NCBI GenBank assembly: GCA_902729315.2
Contig: LR746272.1
Span: forward strand, 3,196,035-3,260,034
Direction: 5' to 3'
DNA from: Spirodela intermedia
Taxonomy: Eukaryota; Streptophyta; Magnoliopsida; Alismatales; Araceae
Length of the DNA: 64,000 nucleotides
How positions within the stretch are numbered: position 1 is the stretch's first letter; each line of letters starts with the position of its first letter. Below, in pieces: positions 12,540 to 24,900 of the stretch. The notes below the pieces were generated by a model. The model had not been told where the DNA came from, did no database searches, and saw only the letters and a list, made by a program, of their open reading frames with translations. Position numbers and translations under genes: made by a program.

Positions 12540-15200
12540 AAGAATCGTCCTTATGATCGTTCTGTTGTTCCGCATGAGCTCCTGGGCAAACCTGTGCTAG
12601 CTCTCTCTCTCTCTCTCTATCTCCACCTCTCATTTTGACCTTCTCAACGATGTATTTGCAGTGACCAACTATCCTTTTTCTACATCACAAGAAACCCTTT
12701 CCAAGCAGATATCGTAAAAATGGAGAGGCTAAGGTATAAACAGAATGAGAAATAGCTTAGAAATATGTCAAAAAATAATGACTTTGATTGAGCAATATTA
12801 TCACCAAATCTACATGAATCCCATCATTCTTCTATGATGATAGTTATGACATTGGTGCATTATTTGATGCTCCACATTAACATTATGAATGATTTCAACT
12901 GCTTCATAAAAAGTCCTCACTCATCCTGAAATCAAGAGCGGATATATATAGAAGCCATGCTGACTCGTATGATCATAAAACTTTACTACTTTGATTTATT
13001 CCACTATACATACACATCGTTCTACATGCGACAATAATTACTTTGGTTTCCTATATAGACCAATTATTTCCGTGCAAAATGAGGGTAGTTCTTCCATTGT
13101 ACTCAAGACAAATAAAATAAAATGTATTCAAAATTTGAGGATCATGATGGGAAAGTATTCACTCATGCATGAAATGAAACATAATTTTTAATATCCAAAT
13201 TTATAATTATTTCCTCACTCTTTGTTTAAGCGTGGTGTTGCCACTCTAAATAACTGAGTAGAGGGTGGGTGACTTGTTTGATGATAATCACTGAGTCGGT
13301 ATAAAAACTATGGATTATGTTAATTACTGAGTCATACTGACTGATTTATGTCATCTCCACGTGAAATGGGCATTTAGGCTCAGTGATTCACGATTATACT
13401 CATAAATTTCATTTTCAAGAATATATAAATTCCAGTTAAATATGCTTACAGGGAATCAAATAAAATCACTGAGACAAAATAAATCTGAAGTTGAAGTGAT
13501 TTCGCCAGTATTAGGCCCCTCCCTCCAGACTGAAGTAAGCCTGGCTACGGCCGTACCTTAACCATGAGTAGATCTGGTTCAGCACGCTGAACTCTGGTCC
13601 ACTCCAAGTTGAGTCAACCAAAGAACTTCTGGGACTGTTCGGTGGAAGTTTGATGCCGAACAACTGTGAAGAAGACAACTGTCAATTCATATAAGTTTAA
13701 GAATCAATAACTTTGGGATTAGATTATGTTTGAATATAATACCAAACTTCCACTCTTGAAGCCAATGAAATGAAACCAAACTCCCACCAATGTGCATGAT
13801 TGGGAATTTCAGAACAGAGTAAAGGATTTTCCACAATTATGAGAAATTATTCGACCCAAAGTGAAAGTATCTCGAGGAAACTATCTAGCCAATGATTGGG
13901 GTCTAACCACAAAGACTAATCTTATACTCCGCATACGTTACAGGTCTCAAAACCCACGTTGATTTCTAAATTTACAGTATTTATTGAGGTGATTGCGTAT
14001 TCGATCTCCGATTCTAGCTTCAAGAAAATCTTTCTACTTTCTTTGAAAAAGTTCTTCATCCCAAGTCTTCTTGATTTTCCAGAATGGCTGTTCAGTCATA
14101 CAAATGATTTTAGGGCTCTCCATTGTATCGAATTTCCTTGTTGACTGAAAGTTCTTGACAAAATATCAGTTAATACACCACGAAGCGCAAAATTAATTTC
14201 TTGAGACTGTGACTAGACCGAATGCAAAAATATTGTTTCCTCAACTATATAACAGAAAAGACAGAATGAACTAAATGTTCCTCGATTTCCATAGTTCTTC
14301 GTGTGTTACTCCATGAAATGAAGAATCTACGAGAAAACAGCACTAATTAGACTAAATAAACTAATACAATTATTGCACATACATTAAGAAACAGGGTTTA
14401 GGATAAAAAAAGTCACTAGAACAAGATGTAATGACAATCTCTAATTATTAAATACATTACTTGAGTTCTTGCAGCTGTCCAAATCACTCCCTTCCTTGGG
14501 GGCAGAAAATAAGTATTAAACAAAGAAACACAATGCTTATTGTCGGCTGATTTATTTATTTCCTTTATGGTTTCAGGAAAAGTATGATTCCCAGAGGAAA
14601 GGAACTCCGGGCCATTTGAAACGAAAGATGGGCAGTAAACCCGAGAATCCATTGGGGAACCATCGTATTTTAAAGAACAAATTTAAACGAAAGCACAATC
14701 CATGATCCGCTATGAAAAAAATCATTTCCTTGTCTCAATTAAAACATACAGAGAAGGAAAATGAACAATTCAATCAACTTCCATCTTGATAAAGGAAACA
14801 AAGTGGGTCATCCTGCGAAGGAAAGGGAGATGTTTGGCCTTCATATACGATAAAAAAAAACCATAGTTCAGTTCCCAGGCTAAAGAAAAACAAGACTTTA
14901 CCGAACTACCTGTCAACAGTTCCATAACATAAGGGACTTGTTCGTTCCATCCTTTGCTGCATCGAAATTCAAAATCATCGATTGAACGTAAAATTCATCA
15001 ATTCAGAGAACAATCATAAAAGAGTTCTCCCTGAAAGTTCAATATTCCACTGATCATCAACCAAAGAGGATCATTCGAACGTCAAATATCTCATGATAAT
15101 ACGCTAAAGATGCCAGAAAGATAACGCAGAGAAATTAAACTTTCATTTCCTATATCTCCTTTTCGTTGAGGAGGCTGGGGTTATCACAACCTTAAAAAGA
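12540..15200. other. Intergenic region, no gene seen
   Basis: It holds the RCCR upstream region with a short (CT)n run at about 12601-12620, then AT-rich DNA with no reading frame resembling a known protein. Several short copies of ACTGAGTC-like motifs lie between 13250 and 13480, and a CACGTG G-box core is present at about 13358. The last few hundred bases before 15455 may be the 3' untranslated region of the SCP2 gene. Confidence 0.5.
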
Positions 15201-15454
15201 ACAGAACAGAACAAGCCTGTAGGAGAGCCTTCCATTCATAAATAACGAGGATCCCATCTGATCCAAACAGTCTAGAAGAAATACAGTTTTCTGGCTCTGG
15301 GCAATAGAAATTTATCCGCCCCAGACCTAACTTATCACAGAAGTTTTCTATCCTTCTGATCACTAAAGACGATTTCTTCCGTTAAGACGTAAATATATCA
15401 TCTTATTTGCGATTAATGGAGAAAGATAGCTGATCCTAATGCAACGCCTGCCCG

Positions 15455-16182
15455 TCAAAGCTTTGACGGCTTTGGGAAGATATCTGGGGTGAACTTCTGC
15501 GCAGCAGTGATGCTGCCCTTGATCTTCATCGCACCCCTGAAACAAGGTTACTGGTAAATACTAATAAGAAATGAGCGAACGGATCACCAAAGACGGCAGA
15601 GAAATTGAGATTCGGCCGGAACCTACCTAAGGAAAGCCATCTGAGGGTTCAGTTTCCCAGTACCCACCGCAAGGAAATCAGAGTCGACGAAGGAGAATGT
15701 TACATCAGGCCTCCCTTCATATGGCCCTGTGAAATTATCCCCACATCCCGCGAGCAATGGCATCGAACAAAGAAGAGAACGAAAATCACATCAAAGTTAA
15801 GATCGTATGAGTGGAGAGCTGCGTTACTCGAAACACAAAAGAGGGTTGGCAAGCAACAGACCCTTGGTGACCTCCCCCTTCTTGAGGTCGACAACGTAGA
15901 TCTCCTCGTTCTGTCCGATTTTCTGACGATGCGAACAGAGGATATTAAGAAGGGGAGTCGAGGGCGATCAGCATCGAAAGAGAGATAAACATCTAGACGG
16001 CCAAAAAAAGAGAGATAAACCACGGGGAAACCCGTTGCTCCAACCTTGGGGGAGATATTGAGCTGGTACACGAGGCCGACCTTCTTCGTGAGCTCCTTCC
16101 CCGCGTCGGTTTCCATGTGCAACCTCATCTGCTCCAGCAGGGCCGCTGACTTCAGCCCCGATCCAGACGTCAGATCAGCCAT
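15455..16182 (-). CDS. SCP2: Sterol carrier protein 2 (SCP2), peroxisomal
   Basis: Four exons: 16182-16045, 15922-15862, 15726-15627 and 15536-15455, giving a 126-residue protein, close to the ~123 residues of the Arabidopsis protein. SCP2-domain proteins bind and transfer lipids and acyl-CoA in vitro; the plant form is peroxisomal and linked to fatty-acid beta-oxidation. Recognisable blocks are AGKELTKKVGLVYQLNISPK in exon 1, VVDLKKGEVTKG across the exon 2/3 border, VTFSFVDSDF and GKLNPQMAFLRGAMKIKGS across exons 3/4, and KFTPDIFPKPSKL at the end. The C-terminal SKL is a canonical type 1 peroxisome targeting signal. All introns are GT-AG and short. The start ATG at 16182 is the only in-frame methionine giving a normal N-terminus. 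It lies on the same strand as RCCR but about 3 kb upstream of it, with no sign of a functional link. Confidence 0.96.
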
Positions 16183-19100
16183 CTCTCTCTCCTTCGGCAG
16201 CTCTGCTGGAGAACCCTACCAGGCAACCTCTCCCAAAGAGCAAGGAAGGAACGGCGAAGCGACGATTAGCAGAGAGGCTCGGGAACGCAGCTCCCGCAGT
16301 AATGGTGGAGGACCGAGGTCGCCAGATGACAGGAACCGGTTCGGAACGCAAATCTAGGCGGCCTGAAAAGAAAAGAAAAAACCCACGATCTGTCCGTTGG
16401 GTGGTTAAAACCGTCGATGACTGACGTGTCAGATCGGCGACCCGACTGCGTTGATCAGACCGGCAGGACCGGGTTAAAAAGGGCATAAATAATATTATCA
16501 AATAAAAGTAATAGTGTGTATATATATGTTGATTTTCGAGCATTCGATCTAAAGTGCAGAAAAAAGTGAGGACAAAAATGTAATGTGCTTCGATTAAATT
16601 TACCATATTTATGGTAAATTTTTAGGGGCTTTTTTTATTTATTTGATAAAAAATCCGACCCTATTTCTTCGATATGAAAAATTAAATATATGAAAAAAAT
16701 TACGAAATAAACTCCTCTAGCTAATTAGTTGGATATACGACTGCAATTAATACGAATAGAAAATTATTTAATATTGTAGGTCCGATCTGTTCCTTCCCCG
16801 GTCGTGTCTCCGGGATCTAATGACAGGTGGCAGCTTTCGGATGTCTCCTTTGGCGGTGGAGGGTAGATGGACAGTTTGTGGGGCCCGCACGGGGTTGCTC
16901 CGAAGAGTAAACGGGCAGGCATTGGCGACCTGGACCGCCCAGCTTACCTACTCGCTGCGAGAGCTGTCAGGACTCTACTGTCCTTGCTTCAAAGTCCATG
17001 TACTTTCTATTAGTCCTCCAAGAGCCTGATATTTATAAGTATACATAAACCGATAGTTTTAGGGGTATGGACGCAAAACTATGAGATCTGAAGACGAAAG
17101 AGCGACGATTAAAACCGAAATGATAGGTGTTGTTATTAGAAGAAATGGTCCCAAACAACAGATGAAGAGAAGAGCGTGGGAAGTCGCCGTCCCTCCTCGG
17201 AACACGCTTCCGAGGAGGTATTGCCGCCGGCCTCCTCTTCTTGCCGTCGGTATCGTTGGTTACGGTTGCAGGGAGGATGAGGTCGTCCGTCTGGTCGATG
17301 TTCAGCGTAATGCATGGGTTGTGTGGTTATTTGTAGAAGCTGCGCGACAGGCGGCTAGCGTGGTTTCTGATTCTTGCTCGACGCCTTCGTCTACGAGGTG
17401 GGGCCCAGTCACAGAGCACGTTTAGAAGAAATAGACAATGCGTTCGAGTTTCTTGTTTCCTTTTTGTCTGCCCATAATTTGATTTTAACCGTAGCGTTGG
17501 TGATCGTGACGTGCGTTCCTTCTTGGATCATGGGAGATGTTGCACTACCATTGATAAAAAATACACTATAATATACAGAAATATGAGTAATATGATTACG
17601 GAGATTGACATAGCAAATGGTGCCTGGTCTTCGGTTGCTGGGAAAAGTCGAGCCAGTCGATTATTTGATATTCACTTTCAATACATGAATAAGGTATAAT
17701 CTCAAGAGAAATTGATTTCCTTGATAGTTTGACAAGGGTAAGTTGCAGTGCATGGTCATCTGCGCCAGATGTCTGAGGAGCTTAATGTTCTGGACCCGCT
17801 CCCTAGATTAAATGTGGAAATTCGTGGTTTTCTTTTATTTTTCTGCGACTACCTCACTGTTTGGTTCAATTAATTATCGTCAGATGGCTAAAAGTCAGAC
17901 ATGGTCGATTTTGACAGGCAAGAAGATGAGAAAAGGAAAATCGAAAGGAAATAACATGGAAAAGTTGTGTTTTTTTCCCCACATGGTGATTCCGAACCGT
18001 CCACAAAGCTTCCCCCTGGGCTGCTGTTGCTGACAAATAAAATGAGCATACATGTGCCACTGCTTGTCGATTTTGATAGGCAAGAAGATGAGAAAACGAA
18101 AGTCAAATGGAAATAACATGGAAAAACTTTTCTTTTCTCCACATGGTGATTCAGAACCGTCCAAAAAATTCCCCTCTGGGCTGCTGTGGTTGACAAATAA
18201 AATGAGCATACATGTGCCACTGCCTGTCGATTTTGACAGACAAGAAGATGAGAAAATGAAAGTCAAAAGGAAATAACATGGAAAAACTTGTGCTTTTTTC
18301 CCCACATGGTGATTCAGAACCGTCCAGAAAACTTCCCCCTGAGATACTGTGGTTGGAAAATAGAGTGAGCATCCATGTTATGTAAACCCACGAGTTGGTC
18401 GACTTTTCAGCACGATTTCCTTGCCTTCTTTTTGACTCTTCTCCGACGGACACTAGTAACCTTATCGAACCTGAATACAACCTTATTCTCATAAAGGTCT
18501 TCGTAATTCCTAGTCTTTTGTTTCAAAGTTTTCTGTGGAGTTATTATTCAATAACATTGACGGTAACCTTTCCATGAAAATTTTGATCATTGGTTACAGA
18601 ATCGTCTTCAAGAGGTGTCATGATCTGTGGCAGCACTAGACTAAAGGGAATTAAAAAACATATAGGAAATCTTATCACTAGAAAGATGAATGAGAAGAAC
18701 AATCTCCTATTTTCAGAGTTAAAAGGTGAAAGCAAACTTGACTGTAAAAGTTGCCACTGATCTTGAAGTTTTTCGTCGATTTTTAATCAAAATATTTTTA
18801 TTCCTTTTGGACAGGAGAGTCTAGAATAATTATTTCAATAGCTCGAGGATCAAGTTGGAAGAACTAGATAGATGCAATAGATGACAAAAAGCCAACTAAA
18901 GACTAGGATGGTGAAACCTTTGATGGCGTTTCAGTTTTTTATAATGCTTACATATTTTTGTGTTTTTAATGGTATCCTCCAGCACTTGGACTTAAAAGAC
19001 TTTTATGGCCCGTTCAAACTGATTTTCTTTCATTTTTTAAAACATTGAGACAGCATAAGTGACTTTCTTTGATAGGTTTCAATAACAATATCTTGATAAA

Positions 19101-20528
19101 ATGGTTGCAACAGTTATTGAAGCTGATAAAATAGAATCCCGAAAACAAATGGTCGAAGGATCCCATTCGTTAGAGTGCATTTTCTCATAGGGGAAAACTT
19201 TGATTACTTGATATCAGAAACTAAAGTCTACAATAGTTCACTGACTAGTAGGTGGCATGAGACAAACTCTCGGCTTATCTTACCAAACAATTTTGGAAAT
19301 GTAAGATTCAATGACGAAAATGTTACCTAAACAACTAAACAAATTTTCTTTAGCGTCCATACTTCAAGTTGTTTGTTTCGTATTCAAATGCTGAGAAAGA
19401 TAATGAACATTCAAACTCCTGGTTAAACTACTAAGAGAGAGAATTTTCATTGACATAGTGGAAATATATGACTCAACTTTACACTACTTTTCTCGTAGAA
19501 GAATGCCTTCTGATTTATACACAACAGTAGTTTTACCTTGTCCAGAGTTCAAGGCCAAGCCAGAAAGCATTTTACGAGTACCAGTCGTGACCTGAGAGGA
19601 CCTGAGAATCACTTCTGTAGTACTTGGCTAAAATGTGGGGAGAGGAATCCTTAGGAATGACTAAGCCAAATTTTGCCTAGATCCTTGGCAAGCATTCAGT
19701 ATGGCTTGTCCAGAGGCCAGTGAGCATATTTGGTTGAACTTGCTGGGCCTCTCTCAGCACATAAGGAATATTTCCTATGGATCAGGAAGCTGTTGTGTTT
19801 GCGCTAACTAATTGGCCATGATTCATCTCATGAGACTTTTATGGTTTCTAATCTAGACGGAAGTATCAGTGGTGCTGTGCCTCCCGCCCCATCCCAACCC
19901 ACTTCCCCAGGAAGGTCTATCTGAGAATCGTGCAACCGCCTTTGTGTGAATCAGTATGGCTCAAGAGTCATAGCTCTCGGGTACCGGTGAGGGAAGAAGA
20001 ATGGATGACTAGATTTGAGAGCATGAAGGGAGCCCATTAGCATCAGGAGTGTAGACCTTTAGCCGAGACAGAATAGCAACGGACTAATAGTGTTGGTGGA
20101 CTATTAGTGCTGGCTGAAGGAGGTCAGTGAGTATATATTCTGTACACGTAGACTGAAACTGGCAATGATGAGGGAGGAAGCATTCTGAATACTTGCAGAA
20201 TAGGGGAACCTCGATCAGGAACAGAAAGTATTTTATATTCATCTGTGATTTCTTCTGGAGTTATTCAGATTGACTTCTCCAGTTTAATTTATTGGTCATC
20301 TTCCATTGGTTTCACTTGGGACTCTCTCGGTAGGGTATGTCAGGTTCCAATGACTGTCTCAGAAAAAAAAATAAAAATCAATTATGTTGTTTAACTTATG
20401 CTCCTGTTTATTTTATATTTGGCCATCTGCCTTTATGACGAGTTTCTGTTTATGTTTCTGTTTATGTTTCAGTTTTGAGAGAATTTTATCGAATTTATCT
20501 TATTTGTGTTCATATACTTTTTTCTTCA
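16183..20528. other. Intergenic region, no confirmed gene
   Basis: The first few hundred bases upstream of SCP2 are GC-rich promoter-type sequence. Further on, a GC-rich patch at about 17080-17430 is open in one plus frame but resembles no protein I know. The ~160-bp tandem repeats at 17904-18385 are listed separately. From 18.4 to 20.5 kb I see no coding signal, and in particular no recognisable first exon for the ceramide synthase locus that follows. Confidence 0.45.
17904..18385. repeat. Tandem array, three copies of a ~160-bp unit
   Basis: Units begin at 17904, 18066 and 18226 with the near-identical phrase gtcgattttga and proceed through matching blocks (aagaagatgagaaaa, ggaaataacatggaaaa, ccacatggtgattc, accgtcca, then a ctgctg/atactg and tgagcat block). 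Spacing is 162 and 160 bp. The third copy is more diverged at its end and the array fades out near 18385. The units happen to be open in several frames because of their composition; no protein family is recognised. Confidence 0.9.
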
Positions 20529-21988
20529 GCATTTATCCATGAGGTTGCTCAGTGATAGAGCCACTTCAATAAAGACCGACGTCATGGAACGTGTTGAAGT
20601 AGTGAAGTTCTCTGAATCAATGTGGAAACTCACTTATTATATTTCAGCGCTCAACAGTGGGTTATCTGAATTTATCGATCAGAATCATTGGACTGCAGAT
20701 ATAAGGCAGTACTTCGATGGATGGCCGAATCGAGAGCTGACGTTCTACACTTTTCTTCAAATTGGTTTTTCTTTGGCCGTGCCCTTTTTAACTTGGATTT
20801 GGTGCTTCAAACTCTTTACCCTTGCATTCGTTAGTATTTTCATAGCATAGCTGTCGAGTTTGATCTGACTGTTCATCGACCCCCAGATCTTCCTAGAACT
20901 CATCGACCCCCAGACCCCCAGACGCTTTCTTGCCATTTTATATGTATCTTTAAGATGGAGATGCTGACTTTGTGGCCTTTCGCAGACATCATGGCATCAT
21001 AATTCATGATGCTTCTGTTGGTGATTGGGCAAAATAAATTTTATCCGGATTTTGCGGATTCATGACACTTGGGGGGCTCTTGCTCAGCCTTTTTCTTATC
21101 ACATGAGTGATTTTATTACCATTTCATATGAATTTGCTTGATATGTAATGATCATGTGGATTACAGATACTAGAAGTTTCTTTTTTGTGTTATATGGAAA
21201 CACACAAGGAATGGCCTCATGCGTTTGGTGAGCTGTTTTTCATAAATTTCTTCGTAAAATTTCAGTTACCTCTTTTACCCGAACTTCGGGTTCATTAAAT
21301 TTTATGTTTATTACTGTTTACGTCTCAAAAAATAATGTCTCCGTAGACCCTCTACGTTCTTCCCTGTTGTTGACCTCACCTTATTCTGGCCACAGTTTTG
21401 TGAAAGCTCGTTGGGCACAATCGCGGAAGTGGTGCTGTGTTTGTAACAAAGGGGTTGACTCTGCCTTATGATTCGCCGAATCTGTTCACGATTCACGGGT
21501 TTTTTCTCAAACAGTTTTGATGGTTCGTCAGATTGTTCGAAATTTTTTTAAGTCGCTATTGAGATATATATATATAAATCCTGCGTCTTACCATCGATCC
21601 TCACCCTGTGTGTGTGTGTGTGTGTGTGTGTGTGCTCTCTCTCTCTTCACCCTCTCTCTACTCTCTTTACGCTCTCTCTGTCAGCTCTCTCTTCTCTCTC
21701 TCTGAGGTTGCTGTTGCCCGCTCTGACCATCGCAGCCTCCACACGATCAACAACTTGTCCACGGTGGAGCACTTCACCGCGATGTACTACAGCTTCAACA
21801 CTATGCTCGTCACCACCCTGCTCATCTTTCACGTCTACTGGTGGGGTCTGATATGCGCCATGATCGGAAAGCAGATGAGGAACATGGGCAAGATGGGATA
21901 TGTCATCCGCTCCGGTGAGCCCTCTCTCTCTCTCTCTCTCTCTCTCTAGCCTGGTGTTCCCTTAGCATACTCGGAAGCCGAAGAGTGA
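20529..21988 (+). pseudogene. Ceramide synthase (LAG1/LOH2-like) locus, incomplete
   Basis: Ceramide synthases acylate sphingoid bases in the endoplasmic reticulum. After a cttcag acceptor, 20529 to about 20850 is open and matches the first part of a TLC-domain protein: MRLLSDRATSIK, FSESMWKLTYYIS, and YFDGWPNRELTFYTFLQIGF. A second match begins near 21716 and runs to 21914 (STVEHFTAMYYSFNTML, FHVYWWGLICAMIGKQ, KMGYVIRS). A GT donor at 21915 joins an AG acceptor at 21965, and the last exon 21966-21988 gives the acidic end AYSEAEE, as in LOH proteins. What should lie between (the WETRRKDF, SHH, LHDASDVF and FPFWIIR blocks) is missing or reduced to traces: near 20966 a broken frame reads DFVAFRRHHGIIIHDAS then hits a stop. 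The first exon is also not found. I read this as a decayed or partly deleted gene; a functional gene with divergent middle exons is the alternative. Confidence 0.6.
21607..21634. repeat. (GT)n microsatellite followed by CT-rich tract
   Basis: About 13 GT units, followed by CT-rich sequence to about 21703 in the stretch before the C-terminal ceramide synthase exon. The CT-rich part could serve as the polypyrimidine tract of that exon's acceptor. A second pure (CT)n run lies at 21923-21947 inside the last intron. Confidence 0.9.
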
Positions 21989-24900
21989 AGTACCCGTTTG
22001 ACATGGACCCTCTTCCACCAGCTGAAATTTCAGAGGGGCGGAAGAAGAGGAAGAAGAGCCAGTCGAAGGCGTCAACTGATGACAGAGAGGGAGATATAGC
22101 AGGCAATTGGTGGTGGTGGATGAGCAGGGGAAGGCGGAAGGGGTATTGCTTCTTCCTCTTCTTCTTCGATTAGATAGATATCTTGGATTGCCCTCGCCAG
22201 CGAGGCCCATGAGAGTCAACCATCTTGTGGAAAGTCGCCGTCGGACGTCATGAAATTTCATGCTGAGAGAGGAAGGTCAATTCCATTCTTCTACAAGGCG
22301 CTGGGTTCCGCACGCGTAAAAGGTGATCCTTCTAGAAACCCGCGGCTAGGGGGCCAACAGCGGAGCCAGCACTGATGCTTACTACAGCCGGCTGGCTGGC
22401 CGCATTCCGAAACACTATCATCGGTCGCCACGTCGATGAATAGCGCTGTAAGTTGATTCTAGAAAGGTGCTACGCCATAGAATTAATCTATGTTGTGGTT
22501 GGGGCTGGGGCGGCTGGCATGACACGTGGCTTGTTCAAAGAAGGATGAGAACGTAAGGCGGAAGATACATGCGCCCATCATATTAATACCTTTGTGATGG
22601 CGGCCCGGCGACTGGGCACGTGGCTTGCTCCAAGGATGAGAACGTGGCAAGGAGTACACGCGTGTGGATCCATTCCCCAACTGGGAGAGCCCTCCATCTT
22701 CTTTCTGTCTTTCCTGTGGTTAGTACTTGAAACGCTCTTTCAAGAAAGAGTCTTGACCTCCACCACCCGCGTCGTGTCTATTCTCCCTCCTATCTTTTTT
22801 TTTTTTTTTTCTTTTTCTGGTAATGAAGAAAAAGATTGTCCTGGGGGTGAAATTTCTTGGCCGTTTTTCCTGCCGATTATGGAATGGGAATCAGAAAAAT
22901 GAGAAACCCACCCATCCTCCTGCCCTTCATCCTGATCTGGCTCTCACATGCATCCTAATGCTCTCCTTCCCTTCTCCTCAAGTTCCCGAGTCTGATACTG
23001 CTTTGATTCCCCCACATTACCACGATTGAAATCCCTCAAGGGTTCCTTGTTCCGACGTTGACTCCTGGACAAATAATGGGCAGACTTTTCAGCTGATTAT
23101 CCTACTCTTAGCAGATATAACTATGTATATATTTAGACAGAATTGGACTAACGAATAGGAGCTGAGTCACATGCTACCTCGCTGTGTAACTCCATTTGCT
23201 GATGAGAGAGAAAAACCTCTCTATGTGTTTTTCAATTAAGCCATAAAAAAAACCTCATTTAAATCTGAAAATAGAAAGAATGGCGGATACTATCCGACCA
23301 GTCACTCTTCTTTCGGGGTGGGTTTCAATTTCCTAGTCACAATTTTCCCATTAATAAGTGGTTAGTTCTTCTCCTCGATTTTTCCCTATAAATAATGTTT
23401 TCAGCACGTCTAATGATGATGTAACCAGGAGACCATTGGAACGCAATCGTCTTTCCCATCGAGCACTCTAGACGCTGACAGGCGTCTAATGGTCTTAGTG
23501 ATACAAACGTAGAGGATCTCGAATCCAAAACATGAGACCCACCATCATGTTCATTGATTAGATAATTATGTTTATTAGTCGGATTCACTCGTAGCAATGC
23601 GTTCTATTATCGTGTCTATCGTTTAGGTATGCACATAATTAATTCCATAATAATTTAAATTCATATAGTTCAATTGTATCACAACAATCATCTCGACAAG
23701 ACTTTCATTCACTGATTTCATCCCTGGAGGATTATTCGAGACATGGTGGAACCAGATGAGTTCAGACAGCTAGAAAATCACATTCAGAGAAAAATAAGCA
23801 CCCCGAAAATGATAGTTAGTTTGCATCCGAGAGGGCTGCGAACAGAGACGAGGACGTAGACATATGAGCCTCCTCTACCGAATCATGCCTTGTCTCATCT
23901 TCCGCACCAACCGAGCTCTCCTTCCCCAACAGTCCCTTGAGAGACTTTTCAAATAACTACCTGGCTGTCCCCATCAACGCTGACTCTTTCCTTTTCTTCC
24001 CTGCCATAGGTACCTTCCCCCAGTTTGGCAGCTCTCCTTACCCTTTCAGTCGGTCAGTGGTTCCTCTACTTTGCTTTCCTCTGGGCCCTAGCCGAGTCGA
24101 AGCGCTACAGTGACTAACTAGAGCTCACTCATTTGCGCTTCCTCTGGTCACTGAGGAGCGTCACGGTGATATGAAGAAGGTTTTTATCATGGTAATATGA
24201 AGATCCTGGCGTGGGAAATACACTGATGAGAATTAAATCCCGCAGGCTAGAGGAAGACTAGGATGCTTTTAGAAAGCGAGTAAATTCAGTGAACTGCAAA
24301 GTTATAAAAACAGTGGGACGGAGGGTTACTTACGTTGACGCTGCCCTTTTCGAAGAAATTGACATCTGTGGGAAATCTGAGATGGCATCGAAAAGGAGAA
24401 GGCAAAGGAACTAAGAAAGAGTGTCTCGAGAAGGGGCTTTGAGGGACGACTCATTGACCATACTTTCCTTCGACGCAGGAAGCTGCGTTGGGAATCAGGT
24501 TGCAGACAGTCCAGAGGCTGTGGATGGATGATCGGATCTTCATGCCCCATGAAGTGATTTTTGTGGAAAGGATGCCGGGATTATCATCTTGGAGCGGTGT
24601 GCACCAAGCGACACAAAACCCCGATGGGATGGTTCGTGATGCGGCTGGAAGGGAAGGCAAGGCTGAAAGGGAAGAAGATATCCAAATGAAGCCCAACATA
24701 TGCCTTCATTCCTTTATAGACGGAGGGGCATCCTTGCTCTTTCCACTGTGGAAAACGGCTGCTGACTGCTCGCCGTAGGAGCAAATAGAACAGCCATGGA
24801 GAGAACTGGCGTGGCTGGCACAGAGGGCTCCAGTCGCCTCCCCCATCCTCCGTGCAAGAAAGCACGTGAGACATCTACCATCCTGTCCCACGAGTGAAGG

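Noticed and set aside
17081-17425. GC-rich plus-strand frame of 114 codons
   Set aside because: No similarity to any family I recognise, no neighbouring exons and no supporting start context; kept only as a note in the intergenic entry.
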